Assembly: GCA_025175895.1 (NCBI GenBank)
Contig: CM046001.1
Coordinates: 24,128,314 to 24,192,313 of the forward strand
From: Wurfbainia villosa
Lineage: Eukaryota > Streptophyta > Magnoliopsida > Zingiberales > Zingiberaceae
DNA: 64,000 nt
Reading direction: 5' to 3'
Positions 24,224 to 35,520 of the stretch are shown in pieces. The notes below the pieces were generated by a model. That model was not told where the DNA came from. It saw nothing but the letters and a program-made list of their open reading frames with translations, and did no database searches. Each line of letters starts with the position of its first letter. Position 1 is the stretch's first letter. Made by a program: the position numbers and the translations under genes.

Positions 24224-25592
24224 TGATGCACGTGAATGCAACCTCAAATCTTGTTATGGAGACCGTCGAGGACTCGAAGCGTGCGCTCGTGCTCAATGCC
24301 CGCAAGTGCACAGATGTCGTCAAGTAATAAAAGATTATCGATCCCACAGGGATTGAAATTCGAGTACCGATTTGTTCAATGGGTGAAATTGTTCGGAAAT
24401 AAAATCTAAAGGTTTCGATTGTGAGGGTTGTAGGTGGACTAAACTATAGTATGGTTTCACACGGAGGAAGAAATGAGCATGCCGAGATCTTTAAAAGGGA
24501 TTCTAGAACTTTGGTTTCGCTTGTGTGTCGCAAAACATGATATCAACTGGGCATTGTCTAAACGTCTAACTATGGTTTTGTGGAAGGGACATCATACACT
24601 CTCCCGATGAGCCACTGCATCTATCTGGAGCTATCTCTACCTTAAAAGGACGGGATAGGCGGTACGAGGATGCCAAATCAATCCCTGCAACAAACCGTTT
24701 CCAGTTCCATCGCATCCTTATACCCACGATTACAGGAGACCAAGTTTACCCTTAGGTTCCTTGTATAAATCCCCTAAATCTTAGATACGAGGGTTGTCAA
24801 CCCTCGTATCGCCTAAGCACAGCAGGTAGAAAATCAAATACGTATAGATATTGGTATAAACAATTTCCAATTGCAAATTCAAACTCAAAAACAGAGTTCA
24901 ATTTGAAGCAACATGTCATGCGTACACAAGCTACTCCCTAATCCTAGAATCGAAGGAACTACTGCATATATAGAAGAGGAGAATCACAAGGCATGTTCAT
25001 GTTCGAATATATCAGAAATAAAATGCAAGAACAAGAGGTTACAATGTCGATGTGGCCTTCTCTTCGGCATTGAAGTGCAAAACTTGGATCTCCGGTGGTG
25101 TTCTTCCTCCCTGTTGCGAGTTCTCGAAGCTTTTTATGGCTTCGGTGTGCCATCCCAGCCATCGTGCCTCCCCCCTAAGGTTTGGGCGGAGCTCTCCTTA
25201 TATAGACATCACATCGGATCACTGCAAAATCTGAAAAAAAACCTAATCACGTCAATCTGCTGGGCTGCCACACGGCCATGTGTTTCCACATGGCCAGGCC
25301 GTGTGCGGCCCTGGGGTGGCTGATCTTGCCCATTGGACACGGTCGTGTGTAGCCACACACCCTGGCCATGTCCCATTCTGTGTCTAGCTGCAAAATGCCC
25401 TTCTTTTGCTCTGAAAGTGTGCCTTTTCCCCCGGAATGCTATCCTTCACGCAAAAGTATGAAGAGCAAATCTCCGAACCAGAAAATAGGAAATGCATGCA
25501 CAACAAAGTAACATACGCATGAAACTAACATGAAATGTAATGAGATGTGAATGAAAACTATTCCTAAAACCCTATATGTTTTTCTCACATCA
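24224..25592 (-). repeat. 3' LTR of I
   Basis: 1,369 bp. It contains the phrase TCGATCCCACAGGGATTG, frequent in plant gypsy-derived LTRs as I recall, and a cluster of palindromic words around CACACGGCCATGTG and GGCCGTGTG at 25,266-25,375. Reading frames inside it are not supported as genes. Confidence 0.9.
25266..25375. repeat. CACGGCCGTG palindrome cluster in I LTR
   Basis: At least four variants of CACACGGCCGTGTG in 110 bp. Matching clusters occur in the other LTR (54,500-54,606) and in the internal region (28,224-28,305). Confidence 0.8.
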
Positions 25593-25603
25593 CTTCCCCC
25601 ATA
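25593..25603 (-). other. Polypurine tract of I
   Basis: TATGGGGGAAG on the minus strand, immediately before the 3' LTR edge TGATGTGAG. Confidence 0.85.
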
Positions 25604-26874
25604 CTTAAATCTTTGCTTGTCCTCAAGCAAACCTCAGTGCCATGAAATTTTAAAAGGATATTGTTCCATACTAGCATGTTAACTAAATTTATCAAGTGGT
25701 ATTTACAATCAAAGCAAAATAAATATATTCTAGAAATTCACTAAATTAGCTTCTCGTGCTTGTGCCAAATGAATCATTCTTAGGGGATACTCGTTCCATG
25801 GGGAGTTAAGTCGTTATCTCATAGCTTTCCTAAGGTCTCTGGCTCTTAGGCACTTACCTGCCCAAAGTGAGGGTCGTTCCCTAGATCTAGCACAAAGTCT
25901 CAAAGGCGTGCTCGGTATTGAGAGAAATTGGTAGGTGTTTCCCTAGTAACCTAATTAGGTCTCAAAGGGGCACCTAGTCATTTCCACCCACGACAACTGT
26001 TTTTTTATCCCTCATAATCTCTCTCTCTCTTTTTTTTTCTTTTTTTTTCTTTCTTTTTTTTTTCTTTTTCTTTTCGACTCACTAGGATTTTGATTTTTTC
26101 GAATGGGCTTACACAATCTGAGCATCTCCAGTAACCAAAATGTTAGTCTTAGGGTCACCTGTGGATTCCAAAGTACTAGACTACTGAGATGAATCATAAC
26201 TAGATATGTACTAGACTCTCCCTTTCAGAATATTCAACATGTGTAGGTGTAAAAATAGAAGCTAACCAGTGTAAGTCTAGAATATTCATTCAAATCCAAT
26301 AAAATAAAATACCACGAGGTAAATGAAGTTACACTACTCATGGAAACTACTCATGAAGAAAACTCTAAAAAATACTACTGAGGCAGCTTTATAGATAACA
26401 AAAACTAAGTGTTGAAAGAAACTCAACCACCTATGCACGAACAAATGAACGCCAACAATGATGCAAATATCAGGAAAGAAACTACTGCTAGAAACAAAAT
26501 AAAATTTTGGGTCCCCCCAGACTTAAAGGAAAGTATACCTCTAGTATGGTGGATGAGGTGGAAAGTTTGGAAGCCTCGGCATCTCAGGATCCTAGGAGAA
26601 CCTGCTACTAAGCCGCTGATGGAACATATACATGTGGTCGATCTAAGAGCTGGTGGATGCAGTGGCTGCTTGGTGCTCCTCCTCCCTATGCCTGCTGGGC
26701 ATGCATGTGTTGCCACATCTGTTGGTGATAGGCGGCCTTATCCTGGCGACGGGCAACCTCCTCCTAGAAGTAGATGCATGCCTCATCGTAGAACTCCTCA
26801 TCCCATTGGAAGTGCTCCCGGAAGCCATGAAACTCTGTCTGCGTGTAGCCGCTCTGCTCCTCCCATCGCTGCCT
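25604..26874 (-). repeat. Non-coding 3' region of I
   Basis: No protein-like frame on either strand. It includes a pyrimidine run of about 55 bases (26,022-26,076, mostly T with interspersed C). Frames at 26,409-27,054 on the plus strand are antisense to the Pro/Ser-rich tail of the next gene and are not annotated. Confidence 0.6.
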
Positions 26875-28077
26875 CTATGTCTGTTGTTCGGCGTATATGT
26901 CATCGAGGCACGAACGAAACTCCAAGAAATCATAGGCCGATGTACCTGCATCCTGCTCAAAAGTGGAAAATGGTGGTGGTGCAGGTGCAGGCTCATGTTG
27001 ACGTGGACTAGGTGGGCTCCTATGCATGTGTGGACTGGAGGGAGAGTGATGTAAAGGGGGAGAGATGGGCGCTGATGTGGATGGTCCCTCGTGTGGCGGG
27101 GACTCCACTATCAGGTCCAAGTGCTAGTTGGCGTGTGTGGTGATGGTGGTACGATCAGGGTCGGGGAGCCTAAGGGTTGTCAGGCTTTTCCTTACAAAGC
27201 ATAAGGAGTATCCCTCTCTTACAATCTTTTTCATTGCCATGTACACTCCTAGGTCGATCCTAGGGCTCCCCTCTATACTCTCTAATGCAGTGTAATCATA
27301 CCCCATCCTATGACAAATGTGGGTAAGTAGGCCTCCCACATTAATCTCTCATCTTGCTGGTTTGCCCATCTTCACTAAGTGTCTGATGAAGTGAGACCCT
27401 ACATCGATGTTACTCCTTTCTTGTAGCATGTCCGAGAGGCAAAGCAACTCGCTAGCTCTTACTACATCATCACTCTCCCCATGACCAAATATAGTACTAG
27501 CCATGATTCGGTGGAGGTATCGGAAAATGGGGTCTTGGAGACGCGATGCTTTAGCCCTAGAAGGGTCATAAGCATGCTCCCCCGTCAACTCGGTCTAAAA
27601 TATCCGAGAGTTAAACCCAATAGGGATTCTTCTCTCTCCCCCACTCGGCAAGCCAAAGCATGAATTCCATTGGTGGAGGGTCCATTCTTGCTCAATGTTA
27701 AATATTCTAAAAGTTATCCTCCCCTCTTCGCTCTCTCTACCCGTTAAAATTTCGGCCTCTAAACAACTCAAAAATTCTAGAACTATCCTAGGGTAGGTTG
27801 GGTGTCTTATTCCCATTATCTCTTCCCACCCTATTTTTGTAGATAGGGCTTGAATGTCTCCTAACAACTATAAGGACTCTAGCAAATCTTTATCAAGGTA
27901 CCTGGTAGCAGTGAGGTTACGAGTAGAAAGCATATTATATCTATCTCTATGTCCATTATTGCAAAAAAGAAGGATTGGTAGAGCGTTACCCTCCTCCGGA
28001 GCTTGAGGGGCATCGATTCTCCTTGCTTGTCGCTCCGAAGCACCGGATCGAGGTGCCACATGCTTGGTCCTCCTCAT
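26875..28077 (-). pseudogene. Athila ORF1-like protein of I
   Basis: About 400 codons with a few stops. Readable blocks from the N-terminus: a basic start MRRTKHVAPRSGAS; RYNMLSTRNLTATRYLDKDL; GWEEIMGIRHPTYPRIVLEF followed by LSCLEAEI; ITFRIFNIEQEWTLHQWNSCFG; ELTGEHAYDPSRAKASRLQD followed by PIFRYLHRIMASTIFGHGES; SNIDVGSHFIRHLVKMGK; and a Pro/Ser/His-rich tail (27,120-26,875). I recall this pattern from the Athila ORF1 / putative plant transposon protein family, of unknown biochemical role. It occupies the place where pol would be expected. Stops lie near 27,868, 27,595, 27,349 and 27,124. Confidence 0.7.
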
Positions 28078-28741
28078 CCTTGCTTCTTTTGGCTTCCTTG
28101 AAGGTTAGAAAAGCTTCTAGGTGGTGGGGAAGAAGAATCCACATGGCTAGGGCAAGAAAAATCGAAGCACACAGCGCAAATGGGGCGAAAATACACAGCT
28201 CACCCTACTTAACCTAGCGCGACAGGGCCATGTAAAAACACACGGCTAGGCCATGTGCACCTCGGGTTGATGGGGCACGGCCGTGGGAAAACACACGGCT
28301 AGGTCGTGTGTCCCCTTTCTTCTCCTCTTTTTGCACCACGGTCTGAATTTCCTCATACGCCCCACCGCATAAGCTAATATTGATTTTATTTTTTTTTAGC
28401 AAAGTTCTCTTCTGATCCTAATGCTAAATGAAATGGAAATCAAAGTTCAAATTAACTAAATGCATGTAATACAATCAAAGGGAAATCTAAAAACTAAACT
28501 TAGGTTGCCTCCCAAGAAGCGCTTTGTTTAAGGTCGTTTAGCTCGACCTTATTCCTACGTTTCATTTGAGGCGTTTGAATCTTGCTCGTGGGGGAGAAAG
28601 ATATTTGCTCACCTTATGCCTCCTCCCTTGTGGTCCCTTATCACCATATCTCTTAAATCTTGCTCGTGGGGGAGAAAGATATTTGCTCACCTTATGCCTC
28701 CTCCCTTGTGGTCCCTTATCACCATATCTCTTAAATCTTGC
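28078..28741 (-). repeat. Linker of I with 78-bp repeat and Athila motif
   Basis: A 78-bp unit begins at 28,581, 28,659 and 28,737 (two full copies and a partial one). At 28,499-28,516 is CTTAGGTTGCCTCCCAAG, the complement of CTTGGGAGGCAACCTAAG. The same near-palindrome lies at 56,936-56,953 in K, just after its last coding domain. A palindrome cluster of the LTR type lies at 28,224-28,305. Confidence 0.7.
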
Positions 28742-29707
28742 TCATGGAGGGGCAAGATATTTATTGGCTACCTTCCTTGCTTCGAGAGTGAACATGCATA
28801 TCCTTAAAGAATCATCAAGAGTTTGATCATGATATTCTATTTCATCCATATGTTGTAAATAATATAACTCACCACAAATATTCTCACCAAAATATTGATT
28901 AGCAGATGCTATTAGGTCGAATGAAATTTTATCATCACAAATCACTAGGTGGGCTTCGTTATTGGTAACTAAAGTTTTGGTGAGGGTTAAGGCAAGCTCT
29001 TCTAGACCCTTGAGGTTAGGAGGTGTTTTGATTGAAGTAATGCACTCCTCGATTAAAGTATCAATTATATAATCCTCAAATTCTTCTAGTGGTGATTGAA
29101 TGGATTGTCCTTCTTTACTTCCAATGTCATCTACATCCTCCTCATCCATTCCCTCAAAGTGAGTCTCCACCCTATTAGGTGTGATCCAGTCATTAAAGCC
29201 ACCTTCTAGTCATTTGGTTTCTTCTCTTGCTAGATCTCATTCCATAATCTCCGCAAATTGTTGGCTATGCTCCTCGCATTCCCTAGTAAAATTATCTAGC
29301 AGGGCTTCTAAGTGGGGACTTGGTTCTAGATAAAATTTGCATAGTGACTCATAGCTCTCGTTCTCATTTCGGAAACAATATTGAGTCTCTGTCTGTGAAT
29401 GTCACCGTCGGAATTCAGCGTTCGCCACTTGTTGCGTTTGAATGAAATCTTCCATCATTTGCTCCAGTCAGGATTTAGGCAGACAATATTGAAGGTTTAA
29501 GTAGCCATGGTCATAACTATATAAATAGGAATCATCTTGTGGCCACGTGTTGTAATTGTAGGTGACATCTTCTTTCTCAAATCGTGAAGGTTCGAATATA
29601 TCCAGACAAATATTAATAGTATGCCATGTTTCACCACAATGCTCACAATAAATGTTACCAAAACTTACAGCATTAAATTGACCATAATCATGAGTAAAAG
29701 CATGCAT
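28742..29707 (-). pseudogene. gag-like reading frame of I
   Basis: A single frame of about 320 codons with about four stops. It begins at the ATG near 29,707 (MHAFTHDYGQF) and soon shows CEHCGETWHTINIC, which looks like a worn zinc knuckle. It continues through DFIQTQQVANAEFRR, a glutamate-rich helical stretch (LLDNFTRECEEHSQQFAEIM) and the acidic GMDEEDVDDIGSKEG, to a C-terminal part ending YLAPP. The order suggests the second half of an Athila-type gag with the capsid part missing. I do not recognise the C-terminal region. Confidence 0.55.
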
Positions 29708-29853
29708 CGTTATATGCAGGAAATTATAAATAAGGAAAGAGCAACTTAATAAACAAAACTTAAATAAAATAAAACAAAAAAAAACAAGAAAAGTAAATCT
29801 ATCCTAAGTCCGATCCAATTATCCACTTCTTGATTCGATATCGAATTGATCAG

Positions 29854-29871
29854 TCCCCAGCAAATGTGCCA
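29854..29871 (-). other. Degraded primer-binding site of I
   Basis: On the minus strand TGGCACATTTGCTGGGGA, preceded by TTTT, close to the Asp-tRNA type TGGCGCCGTTGCCGGGGA, six bases inside the 5' LTR edge. Confidence 0.7.
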
Positions 29872-29877
29872 AAAACT

Positions 29878-30200
29878 TGATGCACGTGAACGTGACCTCA
29901 AATCTCGCGACGAAGACCGTCGAGGACTCGAAGCGTGCGCTCGCGCTCAACACCCGCAAGTGCACAGATGTCGTCAAGTAATAAAAGATTATCGATCTCA
30001 CAGGGAATGAGATTCGAGTACCGATTTGTTCAGTGGGTGAAATTATTCGGAAGTAAAATCTAAAGGTTTCTATTGCGAGGGTTGTCGATGGACTAAACTC
30101 TAGTACGGTGTCACACGAAGGAGGAAAGGAGCATGCCGAGATCTTAAAAAGGAATTTAGGACTTCGGTTTTGCTTGTGTGTCACAAAACATGCTATCAAC
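29878..30200 (-). repeat. 5' LTR of I, inner part
   Basis: Matches 24,224-24,551 of the 3' LTR up to CTATCAAC and is then broken by J. It resumes at about 53,778 with TGGGCATTGTC. Confidence 0.88.
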
Positions 30201-30316
30201 CAGAGGGGAACCCTTGCTCCCTATCTAGACTGGTCAACACGAGGATAGGGCAGTTCCAAGGCGGACCCCTATGACCCTGGCTGGACCTTCTTGGTCACCT
30301 TGGCCAGGGTGGTTCT
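30201..30316 (+). mobile_element. Poly(A)-tailed insertion J, left part
   Basis: GC-rich sequence absent from the other I LTR. It continues across element D at 52,951: GGTGGTTCT is followed there by ACGATGCTCCAGGG, in line with the repeated phrase of the right part. Probably a 5'-truncated LINE or another retrocopy. No TSD longer than AAC is readable. Confidence 0.6.
30312..30316. repeat. Target-site duplication of D, left
   Basis: GTTCT, matching 52,951-52,955. Confidence 0.88.
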
Positions 30317-31506
30317 TGTTAGGGCAATCTCTTGCCGTAATATGGTTTTGATGGTGTGGAAAAGGGTTTAAGTTAAGTGTGTTATGTTGATTTGATATGT
30401 GCGTTGAAGTCGTGCAGGACTTAGTAATTCGCACATGGAGCCGTGGTGAGTTTCACATCTCATGACTCGTGCCTTGAGTCGGTGAAGGATAGCTTTGCGG
30501 AAGCCGTGCGCTTGGAGCATCCGAGGGACCGCCAGACGAGAAGCTTGGAGTGAAGCCGGAGGAAGTAGACTTCGAGGCAAGAGACGCGAAGGAGCATTGC
30601 AGAGTCGTGCGCCTGATGCTGCTGAGGGACGTGGCCGAGAACGAAGAGAACTTCGAAGGCGAGGGACTCCGAGAGATGAGAGTGAGCGATTGTAACCCGG
30701 GGAGGGGTAGCTCTTAGGTGAAACTTGGCCATTTGGCCAAGTGTCGGATGGGTTTTCCCGACACCAGTCGACTGCCATGTCATGGCAGTCGACTGCTCTG
30801 AGTCGAGTGTAGTTCGACTGGTATCCGACTGATGGGTTTATGCCCAGCAGTCGACTGCCATGGAATGGCAGTCGACTGCCAGAGGATATCGCGGGCACAG
30901 AACCGCTCATGGGTAGGCGATCGACTCTGAGCGGCGATCATTCGAGGTCCAGCACGATCGCCAAGAGTTCCGTTGGACTACAACGGTCGGGATCCGACGT
31001 GTTCGGAGGCCGTTGTAGTGACGGCAGTCGACTGCCAAGGGCGGCAGTCGACTGGTGGCGGCCAACGGGAAGAAATCAGCCCTCTCTATAAAAAGAGAGG
31101 GTGTAAGCCTTTGAGAGGCTAATGCTTATGCTCTAAGTGATCTTCCTAGTGCCCCATAAGCTCTAAACTCTTCTTACTTGTTTTTACTCCATTCTTATTG
31201 TAAGAAGAGTGATCTTGATTGTAAAGGTTACCTCCACCTAGCTTGGTGCAAAGGAGAGACCAATAGTGATTGGCTTTGGAGGAGTGATTCACCTCGGACG
31301 AATCGGGATCGTGGATTAGTGGCGTAGCCGTGAACCACGTTACATTCCTTTGTTAGCGTTTGTATTTTCGTTTAACGCTTTGTCTTTATTGTTTATGCTT
31401 CCGCTTGCGCTAACGATTGTGTAGACGAGCAAACGAATGAGAATTCTGACATCCATCGTAAAAGGGCTATTCACCCCCCTCTAGCCGACCGTACTGATCC
31501 CCTACA
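30317..31506 (+). repeat. 5' LTR of D
   Basis: Contains six CAGTCGACTG palindromes, at 30,765, 30,786, 30,848, 30,869, 31,025 and 31,045, all upstream of a TATA box at 31,087-31,093. The right end carries the phrase TTCACCCCCCTCTAGCCG, whose complement opens the LTRs of E, F and L. The frames across 30,368-30,910 are not genes. Confidence 0.9.
31080..31101 (+). promoter_or_regulatory. TATA box inside an inverted repeat, D LTR
   Basis: Arms CCCTCTCT and AGAGAGGG, perfectly complementary over 8 bp, enclose ATAAAA. The TATA box TATAAAAA is thus the tip of the palindrome. The same structure is kept at 52,524-52,545. Confidence 0.75.
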
Positions 31507-31508
31507 AG

Positions 31509-31520
31509 TGGTATCAGAGC
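31509..31520 (+). other. Primer-binding site of D
   Basis: TGGTATCAGAGC, complementary to initiator-Met tRNA, two bases after the LTR. The gag ATG follows only 48 bases later, so D has almost no leader. Confidence 0.93.
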
Positions 31521-31568
31521 AGAGGAAAGCTTGTCGAGGACTAACTGCCACAACAAGCAACTTTCAAA

Positions 31569-31911
31569 ATGGCCGGCTCCAACATCCATCCTCCGAAGTT
31601 TGAAGGAGAATTTGCTTGGTGGAAGAAGCGAATGGAGGTATTTTTCGAAACGAATTTTGACATTATGATTACAATGGAATCCAGTTTCGTTTTGCCTAGG
31701 GATGAAGAGCGGAAGCCAATAGAGAAATCTAGGTGGACCAAAAGGCAAAGGGAAGAGCACCTTGCAAATTCAAAAGCCAAGCATCATCTCTTCAATGTGC
31801 TCCCCCAACAAGAAATCAACCGAATAGGAGAATGCCTAAGCGCCAAGGAGATGTGGGAGAAGCTAATTGAGCTTCATGAAGGCACATCCGAGGCAAAGCT
31901 AGCAAGGAGAG
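31569..31911 (+). pseudogene. gag of D, first part
   Basis: Begins ATGGCCGGC (MAGSNIHPPKFEGEFAWWKK) and runs 114 codons to the insertion of C. Blocks such as RMEVFFETNF, LFNVLPQQEINRIGE and SAKEMWEKLIELHEGTSEAK match the intact gag of E. The frame resumes exactly at 49,091. The tryptophan-rich start and helical capsid-like part fit the UBN2/DUF4219 type of copia gag. Confidence 0.9.
31907..31911. repeat. Target-site duplication of C, left
   Basis: GAGAG, matching 49,086-49,090. Confidence 0.88.
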
Positions 31912-33768
31912 TGTTGGGATCTCTTTATGCAAAATAGCATATGCGCAACGGAAAAATTAGGATCCCTTCCAAGTGATCCTTGCAAAAGAAAAACTCGTAC
32001 AAAAATAAATTTCTCAAAAGAAAGCCTATCTTATAAGAGAATTCTTCCTTTGTTGCGTGCCCTTTGCAATCCCGCTTTTCCTTGGATGTGTTGGATCTTT
32101 TAGCACGTTCAAATGTTCGTGCCTCTATATGTATCAACACGAGCAAGCTCTTGTCTCACAAAAGAAAACTAGAAGATCTCTCCTTTACTTCTTGCTAGAG
32201 AAGTCCCTAAAGGAGAGGAAGGTAGGGAAGAAGAGAAAGGAAGAAGAAGACTACTCTTCTTGCTAGCTTACACTCACAAAACCACACAACAAAAGCCTCT
32301 CCCACCAAGCTCTCACCAAGCCTTAAGCTCCAACTCAACTCCTTTGGCCGGCCACCCCATGGGGTGTTTTATAGGATTTGAAAAACCTTTCATCTCCTAT
32401 CACATTCAATGCAATCAATGGCATTGAAAGATAATTAAACAAGGAGTTATCCTCCTTGTTTTGGCCGGCCACATGTGGAGGAAATCCAAGGGTCAAAACC
32501 CTTTGTCTCCTTCCAACTCATCAAGCTTAGGTGGCATGCTTATGTGGCATTCATGGATGTTGAATTAATCTTATTAATTCAATAAGCTTATGTTATCATA
32601 TTGAATTAATCTCATTAAATCAATAAGATAACATATTGAATTAATCTTATTAAATCAATTAAGCTTAGCATATTGAATTAATCTCATTAAATCAATAAGC
32701 TAAAATTCTCATTAAGCTTAAAGTCCAAAAACCATTTTGTACTTAAGCTTATTCCCAAATTATTCTAGTCAAACTAGAATGCACTAATTCTTCTAATCAT
32801 CATGCTCTTTGTGTGTGACCCTATAGGCTCTCATAACGTTGGCAGTGGATCTAAACTCTTTTAGATACACAAGCAATGAGCGGCATCTAGCAATACATCA
32901 TTGCTACCCAAGTTACGAGATAAGTCAAGATCCGACTAACCTTTCCGTGACTACTATAATGTATGACCGTGTCCTTCTATCCTTGATATCAGATTGACCA
33001 ATGAGGCATAGACCGTGTCATCCTCGATCAATCTATGTGTTTCTTGATCCCTGAGTAAACTAACTCAAACAAATGAGCTCAATATCTCATATTGACTCAT
33101 TCGAGCATGTCCATGCGTTTTAGTAGTTCTACTCAATCAAGGGGCCCACAGATATCACTCCCGTCATATGGGAGGGATAAATCTCATCTACATCACTCAC
33201 ATCCCTCCGCATAATTTGTTATATACCCAGTAATCTCCTTTATGGTTCACCCTGTTACGGGTGACGTTTGACGATACCAAAGTACATAACTCCTTATGTA
33301 GGGAACCGTAGTGACTTCAGGTTTGAGGACTATTCATACCAATAGTCACATGAGAAAGTTTATGACACTCATATGACGATCCATGAAACTTTCTCATGGC
33401 GGGTCACTTCAATATATATTCTCTAATATATACCCATGTGTCAACTTGATATCATATATCCATGACTTGTGAGATCAAGTCATCAATTGACCTACATGCT
33501 AGTCTTTATGTATTAATATTGCTCTTGCATATTAATACTTGACTAGGAACATTTAGGAAAGTGTTCTCTACAGCCTCTCATAATCAATTCTGCCAATTGA
33601 TGTGTTGTAGATAAGAACCTACTTTTCTAGGGCATTATTATATATTTAATTTAGCTGGCACAAGCAAGACGTAAATATATAATAACCAATCCTTTGCCTT
33701 TATAGAATATGATACAAAATGTTCCCTATTCAACCATCACATGATTGGTTCTAGGGCTATAACTAACA
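31912..33768 (-). repeat. 3' LTR of C
   Basis: From TGTTGGGATC to AACTAACA. A TATA box on the minus strand (CCTATAAAAC) lies near 32,370. An AT-rich array at 32,560-32,705 lies upstream of it in element sense. Only scattered differences separate it from the 5' LTR, so C is young compared with its surroundings. Confidence 0.92.
32560..32705. repeat. AT-rich palindromic array in C LTR
   Basis: Four units of about 37 bp around ATTGAATTAATCTTATTAAA; single units are themselves near-palindromes (TTGAATTAAT ... ATTAATTCAA). Repeated at 39,541-39,686 in the other LTR. Confidence 0.8.
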
Positions 33769-33782
33769 ATCTCCCACTAGCA
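33769..33782 (-). other. Polypurine tract of C
   Basis: CTAGTGGGAGAT on the minus strand immediately before the 3' LTR edge. Confidence 0.88.
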
Positions 33783-33829
33783 CTAGTACCAATCACTATG
33801 ATATCTAATACCTAGTGACCTAGTGTGAC

Positions 33830-34330
33830 CATCATGCTTCCTCTGTGCCAAAGCCTTGGTCAATGGATCTACGATGTTAGCTTCTGTCAGTACTCTGCAT
33901 ATCCTCACATCTCCTCTATCAATGATCTCTCGAAAGAGATGGAAGCGCCGCAGTATGTGTTTGGTCCGCTGATGTGATCGAGGTTCCTTAGCCTATGCAA
34001 TAGCCCCATTGTTGTCACAATAGAGGTCTATTGGATCTGCAATGCTAGGAACTACTCCAAGTTCACTGATGAACTTACGGAGCCAAAGCTCCTCTTTGCA
34101 TCGACGCAATATACTCGGCTTGTAGAATCGCAATCGTGTCTGCGACCTTTTCCAGCTCACAGCTCCACCATTCAGGCAAAACACGTACCCCGATTGCGAT
34201 CTATAGTCATCCTTGTCTGTTTGGAAGCTAGCATCACTGTAACCCTTTACAGTTAGCTCCTCATTGCCTTCAAATATCAGGAAATATTCTTTCGTTCTTC
34301 GTAAGTATTTAAGAATATTTTTGACTACTA
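33830..34330 (-). pseudogene. RNase H domain of C
   Basis: Recognisable blocks are FCLNGGAVSWK (34,170s), WLRKFISELGVVPSIADPID and CDNNGAIA. A frameshift lies between the first two, near 34,110-34,150, and a stop follows CDNNGAIA at 33,993. Confidence 0.8.
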
Positions 34331-34331
34331 T

Positions 34332-35520
34332 CTAGTGACTTTCATCTGGATCCGACTGGTATCTACTCGTCATGCTCAAAGCATACGAGACGTCAGGACG
34401 AGTACAAAGCATGGCGTACATGATAGACCCTATAGAAGATGTATAAGGGATCTTATCCATGCGATCTCTCTCCTCCTTAGAAGAGGGACATTGAGTCTTC
34501 GAAAGACTCACACCATGTGATAAAGGCAGAAATCCTTTCTTGGAATTTTGCATAGCAAAACGATCTAGCACTTTATCAATGTATGTACTCTGACTTAGGC
34601 CAAGTAATCTTTTAGATCTATCTCTATAGATCTTGATGCCTAAAATATAGGCAGCTTCACCTAAGTCTTTCATCGAGAAACAATTCCCTAACCACATCTT
34701 CACAGACTGGAGTGAGGGAATATCATTTCCGATGAGAAGTATGTCATCTACATACAAGACAAGAAATACAACTGTGCTCCCACTATTTCTCTTGTAGACA
34801 CAAGGTTCATCTTCATTCTTGATGAAACCAAACTCCTTGATTACATCATCGAATCGAAGATTCCAGCTTCGAGAGGCTTGCTTTAGTCCATAAATGGACC
34901 TTTGCAGTTTGCATACCTTTCCAGGATGCTTTGGATCTTCAAAACCCTCAGGCTGTGTCATGTACACATCCTCGAGTAGCTTTCCATTGAGCGGTTTGAC
35001 ATCCATCCGCCAGAATCTCATAATCGTAGGCTGCAATAGCAAGTATGATCCGAATGGATTTAAGCATCGCAACTGGTGAAAAGGTTTCATCATAGTCAAT
35101 ACCATGAATTTGTTTGAATCCTTTAGCCACCAATCTACCTTTATAGGTATGCTTATTACCATCCATGTCAGTCTTTACTTTAAATACCCACTTACACCCA
35201 ATAGGTTTTACTCCTTCAGGTGGATCAACCAAAGTCCATACTTGGTTAGTGTACATGGATTCCATTTCGGATCTCATGGCCTCTAGCCATTTCTCGGAAT
35301 CTGGGCTCATCATAGCTTCTTGATAGGATGTAGGCTCGTCAAGATCGACAAGCAATACTTCACCATTTTTAGTCAAGAGAAAAGAATATCTCTCGGGTTG
35401 ATGACGGATCCTATCAGATCTACGAAGAGGTTGGTCTACTTGAACAGGTGTTTGCTCCACAACTCTTTGAGCAACAATTTCCTCATCCACAACACTTTGT
35501 GGTGCCTGTTCATTTTCCAT
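34332..35520 (-). pseudogene. Reverse transcriptase of C
   Basis: The N-terminal part (34,948-35,520) carries GCKWVFKVKTDMDGNKHTYK and DYDETFSPVAMLKSIRIILA. The frame then changes near 35,010, where the conserved block is shortened to RMDVKPLNG (usually MDVKTAFLNG). The second part is intact to 34,332 with QPEGFEDPKHPGKVCKL, SIYGLKQASRSWNLRFD, the catalytic YVDDILLIGND and MKDLGEAAYILGIK. Only this shift and its small deletion stop it from being readable. Confidence 0.9.

Noticed and set aside
26022..26076. Poly(T) run as the tail of a minus-strand retroposon
   Set aside because: It is a mixed C/T tract with no flanking duplication, inside the non-coding part of I.
26409..27054. 200- and 133-codon plus-strand frames
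   Set aside because: They are largely antisense to the Pro/Ser/His-rich tail of the Athila ORF1-like pseudogene and carry no recognisable domain.
30368..30910. 180-codon frame antisense in the D LTR
   Set aside because: It is LTR sequence, repeated with changes at 51,825-52,309 and in the E LTR at 60,115-60,509; no domain is visible.
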